From: JASBSR01 sp963847575
GTDB lineage: Bacteria > Pseudomonadota > Gammaproteobacteria > SZUA-229
Reading direction: 5' to 3'
NCBI GenBank assembly: GCA_963847575.1
Contig: CAWKAL010000045.1
Span: 46,343 to 110,342 of the forward strand
DNA length: 64,000 nucleotides
The notes beneath the pieces were generated by a model. It made no database searches, was not told the DNA's origin, and worked only from the letters and a program-made list of their open reading frames with translations. The translations under genes and the position numbers were made by a program. Positions 1 through 10,046 of this stretch are shown here, in pieces (the stretch's first letter is position 1; each line of letters opens with the position of its first letter).

Positions 1-200
1 CTGTCACTGTGTAATTCACGGTCGGTGTCGCTCTTCGAAATATTAGACGGGTGTATGACTAATGTAAACCAATAATTCTAATCGATCTGTATTTTTATGA
101 TTTTACTGACAATTCCACCTCAGCTACAGACCTGACTTGCCAGCGCCCTCGTCAGGCTTTACTTTACCTCCCTCATTAACACTGGAATCTGACTCTTGTC

Positions 201-1121
201 ATGTACGCGTTAAAAATTGAAGACTTACGCAAAACCTACCGCAACGGCGTGCAAGCCCTGTGTGGCGCCAATCTTGAAGTCGCAGAAGGCGATTTTTTTG
301 CCCTGCTCGGTCCCAACGGCGCTGGAAAATCGACCACCATCGGTATTATCTGCTCCTTGATCAACAAGACCTCAGGCCATGTCAGCGTATTCGGCACCGA
401 TATTGACAAAGACCCGGCAGCCGCTCGTCAGCATATCGGGCTGGTGCCGCAGGAATTCAATTTCAATATATTCGAGCCGGTGATCGAAATCCTGATCAAC
501 CAGGCCGGGTATTACGGCATCGACCGTGATACCGCCGGCGAGCGCGCCGAACGTTACCTGAAACAGCTGGATTTATGGAGCAAGCGTTACGTCATGGCGC
601 GTGAACTGTCAGGCGGCATGAAACGGCGTTTGATGATCGCACGCGCGCTGGTACACGAACCAAAACTGATGATCCTTGATGAACCTACCGCGGGCGTCGA
701 TATTGAAATCCGACGTTCAATGTGGGAGTTCATGCGCGAGATTAATGCCCGTGGCACGACCATCATTTTAACCACGCACTACCTCGAGGAAGCCGAGAAC
801 CTGTGTAACAACATTGCCATTATCGACAACGGCATTACGATCGAACAAACCAGCATGCGTGAATTGCTCGACCGTCTACACGCCGAAACGTTTGTGCTCT
901 ATATTGAAAATGAACTGAGCGTATTGCCCGACTGCGGTGATTATGAAGTGACATTAATTGACAGCAATACGCTGGAAGTCGTGTTGCACAAGGGTCAGAA
1001 ACTGAATGCGATATACAGGAAACTCAGCGAGTGCGGTATCGAAATCGTCAGCATGCGCAACAAGAGCAACCGGCTCGAACAGTTGTTTGTTTCACTGCTG
1101 CACAAGCCGGTGGCGGCATGA
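201..1121 (+). CDS. ABC transporter ATP-binding protein (YadG-like)
   Basis: Cytoplasmic ATPase of an ABC-2 type exporter, 306 aa. Visible motifs are Walker A GPNGAGKST (about residues 37-45), the signature LSGGMKRR (about 136), Walker B LMILDEPTAGVD (about 156-167) and the switch histidine in TTHYLEEAE (about 192). The roughly 75 residues after the nucleotide-binding domain form the C-terminal extension usual in this subfamily. The stop overlaps the start of the permease gene (ATGA), so the two are translationally coupled and form a two-gene exporter like E. coli YadGH. The substrate cannot be read from sequence. Confidence 0.93.
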   Translation: MYALKIEDLRKTYRNGVQALCGANLEVAEGDFFALLGPNGAGKSTTIGIICSLINKTSGHVSVFGTDIDKDPAAARQHIGLVPQEFNFNIFEPVIEILINQAGYYGIDRDTAGERAERYLKQLDLWSKRYVMARELSGGMKRRLMIARALVHEPKLMILDEPTAGVDIEIRRSMWEFMREINARGTTIILTTHYLEEAENLCNNIAIIDNGITIEQTSMRELLDRLHAETFVLYIENELSVLPDCGDYEVTLIDSNTLEVVLHKGQKLNAIYRKLSECGIEIVSMRNKSNRLEQLFVSLLHKPVAA

Positions 1122-1891
1122 GTATTTACCAGCAATGGGTCGCGCTCAAAACCATTATGCGGCGCGAATTTATGCGCTTTATCCGTATATGGATCCAGAC
1201 CGTACTGCCGCCGGTGATTACCGTAAGCCTGTATTTCATTATCTTCGGCCAGCTGATTGGCACCCAGATCGGCGACATCGATGGTTTTCGTTACATGGAT
1301 TACATCGTACCCGGACTGATCCTGATGTCGGTCATCAGTAATTCCTACGCCAACGTGGTGTCGTCATTTTTCAGCGCCAAGTTTCATCGCAGCGTGGAAG
1401 AAATGCTGGTTTCCCCTGTACCCAATTACATTATCCTGCTGGGTTATGTCAGCGGCGGGGTATTGCGCGGCGTCGTGGTCGGGATCACCGTCACCCTGGT
1501 GTCGATGTTTTTTTCAGAACTGCGCATGCACCACGTCGGCATCAGTCTCGCAGTATTCGTACTCACCGCGGCATTGTTCTCACTCGCCGGTTTTATTAAT
1601 GCCGTCTATGGCCGCAGCTTTGATGATATTACGATCATACCGACATTCGTACTTACGCCGCTGACGTATCTCGGCGGGATTTTTTATTCCATTAAAATGC
1701 TGCCAGACTTCTGGCAATCGGTGAGCCAGTTCAACCCGATCCTGTACATGATCAACGCGTTTCGTTATGGCTTTATCGGCGTATCCGACATTGACCTCAC
1801 CACCGCCTTCCTGATCATCCTGGTTTTCGTCGGCGTGCTATTTGCATTCGCATTGTCATTACTCAACCGCGGTGTTGGCATCAAGGAATAA
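1118..1891 (+). CDS. ABC-2 type transporter permease (YadH-like)
   Basis: Integral inner-membrane subunit of the exporter, 257 aa from the ATG at 1118, which overlaps the ATPase stop. The in-frame extension upstream to 1031 lies inside the ATPase gene and is not needed. The protein has about six hydrophobic segments and family-typical stretches such as DYIVPGLILMSV and TPLTYLGGIFYS. Its last 127 bp overlap the convergent LysR gene. YadGH-type pairs have an uncertain substrate, so none is assigned. Confidence 0.9.
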   Translation: MSIYQQWVALKTIMRREFMRFIRIWIQTVLPPVITVSLYFIIFGQLIGTQIGDIDGFRYMDYIVPGLILMSVISNSYANVVSSFFSAKFHRSVEEMLVSPVPNYIILLGYVSGGVLRGVVVGITVTLVSMFFSELRMHHVGISLAVFVLTAALFSLAGFINAVYGRSFDDITIIPTFVLTPLTYLGGIFYSIKMLPDFWQSVSQFNPILYMINAFRYGFIGVSDIDLTTAFLIILVFVGVLFAFALSLLNRGVGIKE

Positions 1892-2790
1892 TCCGCGCTG
1901 CCGAACAAGCTGGCCGAGTTCGCCAGGGCGTCGACAAACCACGCCAGCGCCCGCCCCCTGTTGTCACTGCGCCAGGCAATACTCATCTCGATCGGTGGCG
2001 GCGGAGTTTTAAGCGCGATGATTTTCAGCCGGCCCTGTTGTTGCTGATAGTGCGCCAGCGCTTTCGGCAAGGTACCCACACCCAGGCCGGCGATCTGCAT
2101 TTCACACTTGGCGGCAAGATCAGGCACCACCAGGCGCGACTGCGCACTGAGCACACTGGAGGTACGTGGCAATAACTGTCGAGAGCTGTCGGCGATGACT
2201 ACGGCGCGGTAGCGCTCAATATCGGCCTCACTCAGCGGCGCCGGCAGGGCTGCCAGCGGATGCGAGGGCGCCACCGCGAACACCATCTCGATACGTGTCA
2301 GCGCCCGGCTACGGTAACCGCCGCCCGCTGGGCCCTCACCCGCGGCACCAATAGCAAGATCACAGCGCCCGGTGGCAAGTGCGTCCCAGCTGCCGCCGAA
2401 AACTTCCTCCTGGAGTCGCAGTTGAGTGCCGCACTCGATGGCATCAAACTGCTCGATCACGGGTGCGAGCGCTGCCACCGGCAGCAAGGTGTCCAGCGCC
2501 AGGCGCAGTTCGCTCTCCCAGCCGGTGGCGATGCGTTTCGCCCGGCTTTCCATGGCCTCGACGGCCTCAAGCAAGCGGCGGCCATCTTCCAGCAAACTTC
2601 GACCCGCATCGGTGAGCACGGATTTTTTACCCTGTTTGGCGAACAGGCGGATACCCAGGTCGGCTTCCAGCTTCTGCACGCTGTAGGTGAGCGCCGAGGT
2701 GACGCGAAACAGTTCTGTTGCAGCGGCTGCAAAGCTGCCGCGACGATCTATCGCATCCAGCACGCGCAAACCATCGAGTGTCAGTTTCAT
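1765..2790 (-). CDS. LysR-family transcriptional regulator
   Basis: DNA-binding regulator of 341 aa. The N-terminal winged helix-turn-helix (about residues 3-60, LRVLDAIDRRGSFAAAATEL) is followed by a substrate-binding domain. LysR proteins are usually near 300 aa; the last 40 or so residues here are read antisense through the end of the permease gene, so the natural stop may have been lost or the tail may be dispensable. It is divergent from the nitroreductase gene across an AT-rich 150-bp gap, so that gene is its most likely target (inference from position). Confidence 0.9.
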   Translation of the reverse strand: MKLTLDGLRVLDAIDRRGSFAAAATELFRVTSALTYSVQKLEADLGIRLFAKQGKKSVLTDAGRSLLEDGRRLLEAVEAMESRAKRIATGWESELRLALDTLLPVAALAPVIEQFDAIECGTQLRLQEEVFGGSWDALATGRCDLAIGAAGEGPAGGGYRSRALTRIEMVFAVAPSHPLAALPAPLSEADIERYRAVVIADSSRQLLPRTSSVLSAQSRLVVPDLAAKCEMQIAGLGVGTLPKALAHYQQQQGRLKIIALKTPPPPIEMSIAWRSDNRGRALAWFVDALANSASLFGSADYSLMPTPRLSNDNANANSTPTKTRMIRKAVVRSMSDTPIKP

Positions 2791-2940
2791 CCGGAATTAT
2801 TGTTCATATTATTTGAATAATACATCCAATATATTTCATTATATTATTTATATAGCATTATTTATCATATAGTTAATTATTGCAATATATTGATTAGTTA
2901 TATCCAAGATACCCTTACCCGCCTCGAGAGGAGACACCCC

Positions 2941-3531
2941 ATGAACCACAAACAGCCCGACACCCAACAGCCGATCCACGCCCTGCTGGCCGAGCGCTGG
3001 AGCCCGCGCGCATTTGATATCGACAGACCGATTGAAGCGGAAAAACGCCAGGCATTGCTCGAGGCAGCTCGCTGGGCGCCGTCATGTTTCAATGATCAGC
3101 CCTGGCGCTTTATTGTCTGCAACCGTCATACCAATGAAGCCGCGTGGGAAACCGCGGTTGCCGTACTCGCTGACAAAAACCAGCTCTGGGCGCGACAGGC
3201 GCCGCTACTCATCCTGGTGTGTAGCGAGGATTTATTCAGTCACAACGGCAATGAAAATCGCTGGGCACACTATGACACCGGTGCAGCCGGACTGAGTATC
3301 TGCCTGCAGGCAACTGCACTGGGATTATTCACCCACCAGATGGGTGGCTTTGATCTGGATGCGGCAAGAACAGCCTTTGCGATTCCCGATTCAGTGACGC
3401 CTATGGCGATGATGGCCGTGGGCTACCAGGGAAGGATTGAAAATCTGGATGCCGGGTTTGTCGACGCCGAGCAGCAGGCGCGGGCTCGCAAACCTGTGGA
3501 TAAAATTGTATTCGAAGGACGCTGGGGCTAA
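2941..3531 (+). CDS. Nitroreductase family protein
   Basis: FMN-dependent NAD(P)H oxidoreductase, 196 aa. The start at 2941 is chosen because a GAGAGGAGA ribosome-binding site lies just upstream; the longer in-frame version from 2890 has no such site. The family signature is visible early: LLAERWSPRAFD (FMN phosphate-binding arginines) and AARWAPSCFNDQPWRFIV, with a glycine-rich GAAGLSICLQA segment at about residues 113-124. The natural substrate is unknown. It is divergently transcribed from a LysR regulator, a common arrangement for inducible nitro- or quinone reductases. Confidence 0.9.
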   Translation: MNHKQPDTQQPIHALLAERWSPRAFDIDRPIEAEKRQALLEAARWAPSCFNDQPWRFIVCNRHTNEAAWETAVAVLADKNQLWARQAPLLILVCSEDLFSHNGNENRWAHYDTGAAGLSICLQATALGLFTHQMGGFDLDAARTAFAIPDSVTPMAMMAVGYQGRIENLDAGFVDAEQQARARKPVDKIVFEGRWG

Positions 3532-3548
3532 AGGCTAAAACGCAAACA

Positions 3549-4073
3549 CTAGCCGTGGGATACAGAATCGGCCTGCATCCAGCCAGCGCGCTTACGCAAC
3601 AGGGCATACCCGCCGAACAGCAAGGCAGAAAAGAACAGGTTACCCAGCAGCGTATTCTGGAAGAACGGAATGCCCGCAGCGTAGGCCTGTGACAGGCCCT
3701 GCAATGTCATCGGGTAGAGCGCCGAAGTCAGCCACACGCCGAGATTGGTGAGCAGGAAAAATACGACTGAAGTACCGACAACCGACGCCGCTATAACACT
3801 AACGCGCCGGGTATTACGCAACGCGAAACCGGCCAGCACAGTCAGGCCAAAAGCAAAATAAACAAATACCATGGTGTCGTGCAGGCCAATCAGCAAATCA
3901 CCGGCAAACAATGCAGCAAAGGGCACCAGGAATGCCGCGCGCTTATCACTGAAGCTGGCGCCGGCGAACAGGGCCATGGCCGCAATCGGTGACACATTGG
4001 GCGGGTGCGGCAAATAGCGAAACAACGCAACCGATATAATGATGGCAACAAGGGTAATAAAGCGAGCATTCAT
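3549..4073 (-). CDS. DUF6580-type multi-pass membrane protein
   Basis: Integral membrane protein of 174 aa with about five hydrophobic helices. The N-terminus (ALFRYLPHPPNVSPIAAMALFAGA) and the internal DLLIGLHDTMVFVYFAFGL segment match the pattern of the DUF6580 family, which resembles ECF-transporter substrate-binding S components. No function is established. It stands alone, convergent with the nitroreductase gene and divergent from the acetolactate synthase gene. Confidence 0.75.
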   Translation of the reverse strand: MNARFITLVAIIISVALFRYLPHPPNVSPIAAMALFAGASFSDKRAAFLVPFAALFAGDLLIGLHDTMVFVYFAFGLTVLAGFALRNTRRVSVIAASVVGTSVVFFLLTNLGVWLTSALYPMTLQGLSQAYAAGIPFFQNTLLGNLFFSALLFGGYALLRKRAGWMQADSVSHG

Positions 4074-4297
4074 GGCTGTGTCTCGTAACAGGGCTAATCC
4101 AGATGAAACACGATTCTAACACAGGCCAGCCACAGGATTGCACTGCTGATAACCCGCAAGCGCTGCGTAGCAGCAGCATGCGATCGACAACGCGGGCGCC
4201 TCGAATATTGGCATCAGCTACCGATAAGCTTATAGTGTCGGCTCACGTCGTCGCTACATCATTCATGCACCACAAACAATAACGTATAAGGATTGCC

Positions 4298-5953
4298 ATG
4301 AAAGCCTCTGATCTATTCGTCAAATGTCTCGAAGCTGAAGGTATTGAATATATCTTCGGCGTACCCGGCGAAGAAAACGCCGATTTCATGATCTCGCTGG
4401 AAGAATCCGAGACCATCAAGTTCATCCTGTGCCGTCATGAACAGGGCGCAGCATTTATGGCGGAAATCTACGGCCGTCTCACCGGTCAGCCTGCCGGCTG
4501 TCTCGGTACGCTCGGCCCGGGCGCCACCAACCTGATTACCGGGGTTGCTGATTCCAATATGGATCGCTCACCCATGCTGGTACTCACCGGCCAGGGCTCG
4601 ACCGAAAGACTGCACAAGGAATCACACCAGATCATGGACGTGGTGCACATGTTCGAACCGGTGACCAAGTGGGCGACCACGGTCCTGCACCAGGACAATA
4701 TCCCGGAAATCGTACGCAAGGCAGTACGCCTGGCGCGCACTGAAAAACCCGGCGCGGTGCATATCGAACTGCCCGAAGACATCGCCAGCAACGACGCCAA
4801 AACCAGCCCGATGCAGCCACGCCGTTTCAGGCGCCCGGTGCCTGACGACAAAATCGTCGACCAGGCATACCAGATCCTGAAAAAAGCCAAACGACCGATC
4901 ATCCTTGCCGGCAACGGCTGTATTCGTAAACGCGCCAGCAAACAGCTGCGCGCCTTTTGTGAAAAAACCGGCATCGGCGTAATCAGCACCTTCATGGCCA
5001 AGGGCTGCGTCGACATGAATGCTGACTACTGCCTGTATACCATCGGCCTGCAGGCCAAGGACGTGGTCGCCTGCGCCATCGATGCCGCGGACGTGGTGCT
5101 ATGCCTCGGCTACGACATGGTGGAATACCATCCTGAACTGTGGAATTCAAAACGCGACAAGCACATTATTCATGCCGACTTTTTACCGGCTGAAATCGAT
5201 GAATTTTTTCACCCCGAAACCGAAGTGGTCGGTGACCTGGCGCACGCGCTGTGGATGCTCAACGAACGCGTGGCTGCCGAACAGACACCGCTCAAGTTCG
5301 ATTTATCACAACAGGCCGCCACCCGCCGCGACATGAGTGCCGAACTGGAAATGTACAAGGACGACAAAACCAGCGGTGTCATCAAACCGCAAAAAGTGCT
5401 GTGGGACGTACGCCAGGTGATGGGCCGCCACGACGTGCTGCTGTCCGATGTCGGCGCACATAAAATGTGGATTGCTCGGCATTATCAGTGCCACGAACCC
5501 AATACCTGCTTAATACCCAATGGTTTTTGCTCGATGGGCTTTGCCCTGCCCGGCGCGATCGCCGCCGATATCGTGTTCCCGCAAAAACGCATCCTCGCGA
5601 TCTGCGGTGATGCCGGCTTCATGATGAACATGCAGGAAATGGAAACTGCACGACGGCTGAATTCAGACATCGTTGTCATGGTGTGGGAAGACAAGGAATA
5701 CGGCCTGATCGCCTGGAAACAACAGGCACATTTCGGCAAGCACACCGATCTGTCATTTGGTAACCCCGACTGGCTGAAACTGGCCGAAGCCTTCGGCTGG
5801 CACGGCCACTTCGTCGACAACAGCGAGAACCTGGTCGACACCCTGGAAACCGCGTTCGAAGAAATGGGCCCAAGCCTGGTGGTGATACCGATCGACTACG
5901 ACGAAAACATGAAACTCACCAAACGGCTGGGTGATATTGCGTGCCCGATTTGA
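4298..5953 (+). CDS. Acetolactate synthase large-subunit-type TPP enzyme
   Basis: Thiamine-diphosphate-dependent enzyme, 551 aa, of the acetolactate synthase family (condenses two pyruvates to 2-acetolactate and CO2). The three domains are in the normal order: N-terminal pyrimidine-binding domain with the catalytic glutamate in HEQGAAFMAEIYGRLTG (about 46-62), a central domain, and the C-terminal pyrophosphate-binding domain with GDAGFMMNMQEMETARR (about 440). No ilvN-type regulatory subunit follows, which suggests a catabolic AlsS-like enzyme or a related 2-oxoacid lyase rather than branched-chain amino acid synthesis. An aldehyde dehydrogenase follows after an inverted-repeat element. Confidence 0.87.
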   Translation: MKASDLFVKCLEAEGIEYIFGVPGEENADFMISLEESETIKFILCRHEQGAAFMAEIYGRLTGQPAGCLGTLGPGATNLITGVADSNMDRSPMLVLTGQGSTERLHKESHQIMDVVHMFEPVTKWATTVLHQDNIPEIVRKAVRLARTEKPGAVHIELPEDIASNDAKTSPMQPRRFRRPVPDDKIVDQAYQILKKAKRPIILAGNGCIRKRASKQLRAFCEKTGIGVISTFMAKGCVDMNADYCLYTIGLQAKDVVACAIDAADVVLCLGYDMVEYHPELWNSKRDKHIIHADFLPAEIDEFFHPETEVVGDLAHALWMLNERVAAEQTPLKFDLSQQAATRRDMSAELEMYKDDKTSGVIKPQKVLWDVRQVMGRHDVLLSDVGAHKMWIARHYQCHEPNTCLIPNGFCSMGFALPGAIAADIVFPQKRILAICGDAGFMMNMQEMETARRLNSDIVVMVWEDKEYGLIAWKQQAHFGKHTDLSFGNPDWLKLAEAFGWHGHFVDNSENLVDTLETAFEEMGPSLVVIPIDYDENMKLTKRLGDIACPI

Positions 5954-5973
5954 TGTGATGAAAAACTTCATAA

Positions 5974-6145
5974 GCGAAACCACAGAGGCACAGAGTACAC
6001 AGAGGGAAAACAATTACTGTTGTTTAAAGCATTTGAAATATTGTATTTATTCAACCAAAATAATTGCGTCTAACTTGCGTATGGTTTATTTGACTTACAA
6101 TAAATTATTGTTTTCTCTGTGTACTCTGTGCCTCTGTGGTTTCGC
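5974..6145. repeat. Inverted-repeat element, CAGAG family (copy 1)
   Basis: Intergenic element with about 38-bp near-perfect inverted arms. The left arm (5974-6012) begins GCGAAACCACAGAGGCACAG and the right arm (6107-6145) is its reverse complement with one or two differences. Each arm is itself built of degenerate 8-9 bp units (CACAGAG-like). The centre is AT-rich. It resembles a non-autonomous MITE-like or REP-like element and could form a large hairpin in the RNA between the two flanking genes. A related copy lies at 15683-15836. Confidence 0.85.
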
Positions 6146-6226
6146 CTTTTGCTTTTATATTCACATACACTACTTTGCGAATACGCGGTGCATTATTGTT
6201 AAAATCTGTGATTAACAGGAAATATT

Positions 6227-7664
6227 ATGTCTGACCATTTCAAAATGCTTGTCCCCGGCGCCACGCCCAGCGGCAAGGTGGATGTCACCGCGCCGTTTGA
6301 CGGCGCGCATATTGCAACCATCGAAACCGGCGACAACAATGCCGTTGACATGGCGCTTGCCACTGCCGACGCTTTATATAGAGACAGGAAAAACTGGCTG
6401 AGCGCAGAACAACGCATCAAGGTGCTGGATAAAACCGCAGACATCATGCAATCACGGGCTGAAGCGCTCGCGCTTGAAGCCGCGCGCGAAGGCGGCAAAC
6501 CCCTGATCGATTCACGCGTCGAAGTCGCGCGCGCCATCGACGGCATTAAAAACTGCATCGAAGTTTTACGCAGCGGGCACGGCGAAGAAATTCCCATGCA
6601 GAAAAATGCCGCATCGATGAACCGGCTGGCCTTCACCACGCACGAACCCATCGGCGTGGTGGTTGCAGTGAGTGCATTCAATCATCCACTGAATCTTGCG
6701 GTACACCAGGTCGGGCCCGCCATTGCCGCAGGCTGCCCGGTCATTATCAAACCGGCGGGCGATACGCCATTCTCGTGTTTTCGCCTGATCAGTATTCTAC
6801 GCGAAGCCGGCCTGCCCGATGGCTGGTGCCAGGGCATTGTCACCGACGCACGCGAAGCCGCGACCCGGCTGGTGACAGATGCGCGCGTTGGATTTTTCAG
6901 TTTTATCGGCAGCGCAAAAGTCGGCTGGATGCTGCGCTCACAACTTGCACCGGGAGCGCGCTGCGCACTCGAACACGGCGGTGTCGCACCGGTGATTGTC
7001 GCAGAAGACGCCGATCTTGAAGACGCTATCCCGTTACTCGCCAAGGCCGGCTTCTATCACGCCGGCCAGGTCTGTGTTTCAGTACAACGCGTGTATGCGC
7101 ATAAATCGATTGCACGCACAGCTCGCGAACAACATTGCCGATATCGGCAATAAAATGAAAGTGGGCGACCCCACCCTGGCGGACACCGATGTTGGCCCGC
7201 TGATTCGCGAATCGGAAACCGATCGCATTCACGCCTGGGTAAGCGAAGCGGTGCAGGAAGGGGCGGAATTAATCTGTGGTGGAAAAAATATCACCGCCAG
7301 CACTTACCAGCCTACGGTGCTTTTCAATGCACCCGATGATGCCACCATTTCGCGCAATGAAATATTCGGCCCGGTGATCCAGGTCTACGAATACGACAAT
7401 ATTGACGACGCAATCAGGCGCGCAAACGCACTCGATGTTTCATTCCAGGCATCGGTATTTTCCAGCAACATCAACACCTGCCTGTATGCATTCAAACATC
7501 TCAACGGTTCTGCCATCATGGTAAACGACCACACCGCCTTCCGGGTCGACTGGATGCCATTCGCCGGCCTGAAACATTCCGGTCACGGTGTCGGCGGCAT
7601 CCCGCACACATTCAAGGACATGCAAATCGAAAAAATGATGGTGATACGCTCAAAGCTGCTCTAG
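6227..7664 (+). CDS. Aldehyde dehydrogenase family protein, frame broken near 7109
   Basis: NAD(P)-dependent aldehyde dehydrogenase fold. The N-terminal part is read in one frame to about 7108 (cofactor-binding segment and EHGG catalytic glutamate motif, followed by GQVCVSVQR with the catalytic cysteine). The C-terminal part continues one frame on (KVGDPTLADTDVGPLI, then NEIFGPVIQVYEYD). One extra A at about 7109, between TCG and TTG, explains the break; removing it gives 478 aa, the normal family length. Either a sequencing indel or a recent inactivation. Its place between an acetolactate-synthase-type enzyme and malate:quinone oxidoreductase suggests central carbon or aldehyde metabolism, substrate unknown. 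Confidence 0.85.
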
Positions 7665-7721
7665 TAACTATTTTATTACTAATTATTCATTATTAATTTT
7701 TCATTATTCATTGCATAAAAC

Positions 7722-9119
7722 ATGCCTTCGTCCAGCCAGTTTGACCTGTTAATTATCGGTAGCGGAGTAACCGGCTCGGCGCTGTTTTATCTCGCCGCAA
7801 AATACAGTGACATTGAACACATCGGGCTGATCGAAAAATACGCCGCGCCTGCGCGGGTGAATTCGCTTTCCAGCAACAACAGCCAGACCCTGCACCGCGG
7901 TGATATCGAAACCAATTACTCGCTCGACAAAGCCCTCAAGGTAAAACGTGCTGCATGTATGCTGGAAAATTACGCCGCCAGCCAGCCTGACAGCCATCAC
8001 ATTATTTTCAAATATCCCAAAATGGTGCTCGGCATAGGCGATAAAGAATGCAGTTACCTGCGAAAAAGATACGAGGTGTTCAAACAGCATTACCCGCAAC
8101 TGCGCCTGCTGGAAAAAAAAGACATCGCCAGGATTGAACCCGAAGTCGCAATGAAGAACGGCAAATTTCGCGAAGACGAAATTGTCGCGCTCGGTTCCAC
8201 CGATGAGTATACCGCGGTCAATTACGAAGCCCTGAGTCGTTCATTTGTCCGCCAGGCCGGTTTTGTCGAAAACAAACGCGTACGCATACATTACAATGAA
8301 GAAGTGCTGCACATTACCATTGAGAATGACCTGTTCAAGGTCGAGACCCGCAACACCTGCTACCAGACGCGCTCACTCGTAGTATGCGCCGGCGGCCACA
8401 GTCTTAAACTTGCGCACGATCTTGGTTACGGCCTGCACTATTCGTGCCTGCCCGTCGCCGGCAGTTACTATTTCACACCGCATGTACTCAACGGCAAGGT
8501 GTACACCGTGCAGAACGATGCCCTGCCTTTCGCCGCGATCCACGGTGATCCGGATGTGCTGGTGCCGGGCAAAACCCGTTTCGGCCCGACTGCCCTGGTG
8601 CTGCCGATTCTCGAACGTTACAACCTGAGCACCCTGCCGGATTTTTTCCGCGTGTTTCGCTTCGATCGCAAAGTCGCAAAAGCATTATGGGACCTGCTCA
8701 AGGTCAGTGACATCAGGAACTACATGCTGAAAAACATGCTGTTCGAAATCCCGCTGATTCGAAAAGTCCTGTTCCTGAAAGATGCGCGCAAGATCGTACC
8801 TTCATTAAAAATTGGTGACCTGAGCTTCGCGCACCATGTCGGCGGCATACGCCCGCAGTTAATCGACAAGAACGACGGCAAGCTGCTTATGGGCGAAGCA
8901 AAAATCAATTCCGGCATCGGCGCCATATTCAACATGACACCATCGCCTGGCGGGACCTCATGCGTAGAAAATGCGGAACTTGACCTGCGCATCATTGCCG
9001 AACATCTGGGTGCGAAGATTGACGAAACCGCATTCAAGCGTGATATTCTCAGAGAAGACAGGCAACATGGTGTTGCCGATTACCCCGGTCGCGTACTCAG
9101 CGACGGCGATGCCGCCTGA
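7722..9119 (+). CDS. mqo: Malate:quinone oxidoreductase (Helicobacter-type) or close FAD-dependent relative
   Basis: Peripheral-membrane flavoprotein of 465 aa, expected to oxidise L-malate to oxaloacetate and pass electrons to quinone. The N-terminal Rossmann FAD motif is DLLIIGSGVTGSALFYLA (about 8-25), followed by SSNNSQTLHRGDIETNY, which matches the malate:quinone oxidoreductase pattern of Helicobacter and Campylobacter rather than the longer E. coli type. The C-terminus has a second FAD contact (MTPSPGGTSCVENAE). A weaker alternative is a related FAD-dependent dehydrogenase. It is colinear with the upstream dehydrogenase gene. Confidence 0.82.
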   Translation: MPSSSQFDLLIIGSGVTGSALFYLAAKYSDIEHIGLIEKYAAPARVNSLSSNNSQTLHRGDIETNYSLDKALKVKRAACMLENYAASQPDSHHIIFKYPKMVLGIGDKECSYLRKRYEVFKQHYPQLRLLEKKDIARIEPEVAMKNGKFREDEIVALGSTDEYTAVNYEALSRSFVRQAGFVENKRVRIHYNEEVLHITIENDLFKVETRNTCYQTRSLVVCAGGHSLKLAHDLGYGLHYSCLPVAGSYYFTPHVLNGKVYTVQNDALPFAAIHGDPDVLVPGKTRFGPTALVLPILERYNLSTLPDFFRVFRFDRKVAKALWDLLKVSDIRNYMLKNMLFEIPLIRKVLFLKDARKIVPSLKIGDLSFAHHVGGIRPQLIDKNDGKLLMGEAKINSGIGAIFNMTPSPGGTSCVENAELDLRIIAEHLGAKIDETAFKRDILREDRQHGVADYPGRVLSDGDAA

Positions 9120-9240
9120 TAAATCAGCGCACGGCTCATACCAGCAAGCAAATGCACAAAAAAACAGACCCGTTTCACAGCATTACCAGGCACACTGACC
9201 TATTCTTCTGGCTGGTAATAACTCTACAGGACGCAATAGA

Positions 9241-9960
9241 ATGAACAAGTTATTGATAACTGCATTTACCTCGCTCACCCTGCTAAGCAGCACTGCAAAC
9301 GCTGATTTTCTCGGTTTATATGTTGGTGGCGGCAGCTGGAGCCACGACCCTTCCGGGGGTTTCCAGTCACAGGATCCCGGCAGTGACAACATCTCGATGC
9401 AAAACTCGCTGGGTTTATCCGATGAGAGTGAAGGCTATGCCTATATCGCATTCGACCACCCGCTACCCCTGCTGCCCAATGTTCGACTTGAAACAACTGC
9501 ACTGACTCATAACGGTGTTTCCAGCGGCGTAAACTTCAACGGCCAGACCGGACTGGCAGGCAATGCTGTGGTTTCTCTCGACAGCACCGACCTGACCTTG
9601 TACTGGCGCCTGCTCGATAACTGGGTCAACCTCGATGTTGGGCTCACGCTCAGAAAGTTCGACGGTGAATTTACCATCGCAACTGAAACCCTGCTGCTCG
9701 AAGAAACCATCCCGATGATTTATGCGGCTGCCCAGTTTGATTTGCCTTTTACAGGTTTATCAGTGGGTGGTGACATCAACGTGATCAGCGTAAGCGGAAA
9801 TACATTGTCAGACACGCGAGTTCGCCTGTTGTATGAATTCGGCCTGGTTGGCGTAGAAGCTGGACTGAGATCCACTGCCATAGAGCTGGACGACGTTGAT
9901 AACGTCACCACAGATATTTCTTTTGATGGATTGTTTGTGGGCGCATTCCTGCACTTCTAA
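9241..9960 (+). CDS. Outer membrane beta-barrel protein (TIGR04219-like)
   Basis: Predicted outer membrane protein, 239 aa, with a cleavable signal peptide (MNKLLITAFTSLTLLSSTANA). The mature part is rich in alternating beta-strand patterns and ends LFVGAFLHF, with the terminal phenylalanine expected of barrel proteins recognised by BamA. The FLGLYVGGGSW opening and the YAYIAFDHPLPLLPNVRLE segment resemble the TIGR04219 outer membrane protein family, whose role is unknown. It appears to be a single-gene unit. Confidence 0.8.
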   Translation: MNKLLITAFTSLTLLSSTANADFLGLYVGGGSWSHDPSGGFQSQDPGSDNISMQNSLGLSDESEGYAYIAFDHPLPLLPNVRLETTALTHNGVSSGVNFNGQTGLAGNAVVSLDSTDLTLYWRLLDNWVNLDVGLTLRKFDGEFTIATETLLLEETIPMIYAAAQFDLPFTGLSVGGDINVISVSGNTLSDTRVRLLYEFGLVGVEAGLRSTAIELDDVDNVTTDISFDGLFVGAFLHF

Positions 9961-10046
9961 GCTGTCAAAATGAAACTTCTGGCTATGGATTTATTTTCGA
10001 AACCATAAACTTCACCCAATGCACCAAAAATTATACGGAGAATAAA

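Noticed and set aside
2260..2820. 186-aa frame opposite the LysR gene
   Set aside because: Antisense to a clear helix-turn-helix regulator.
5931..6215. 94-aa frame after the acetolactate-synthase gene
   Set aside because: Made up mostly of the inverted-repeat element; not a protein-like sequence.
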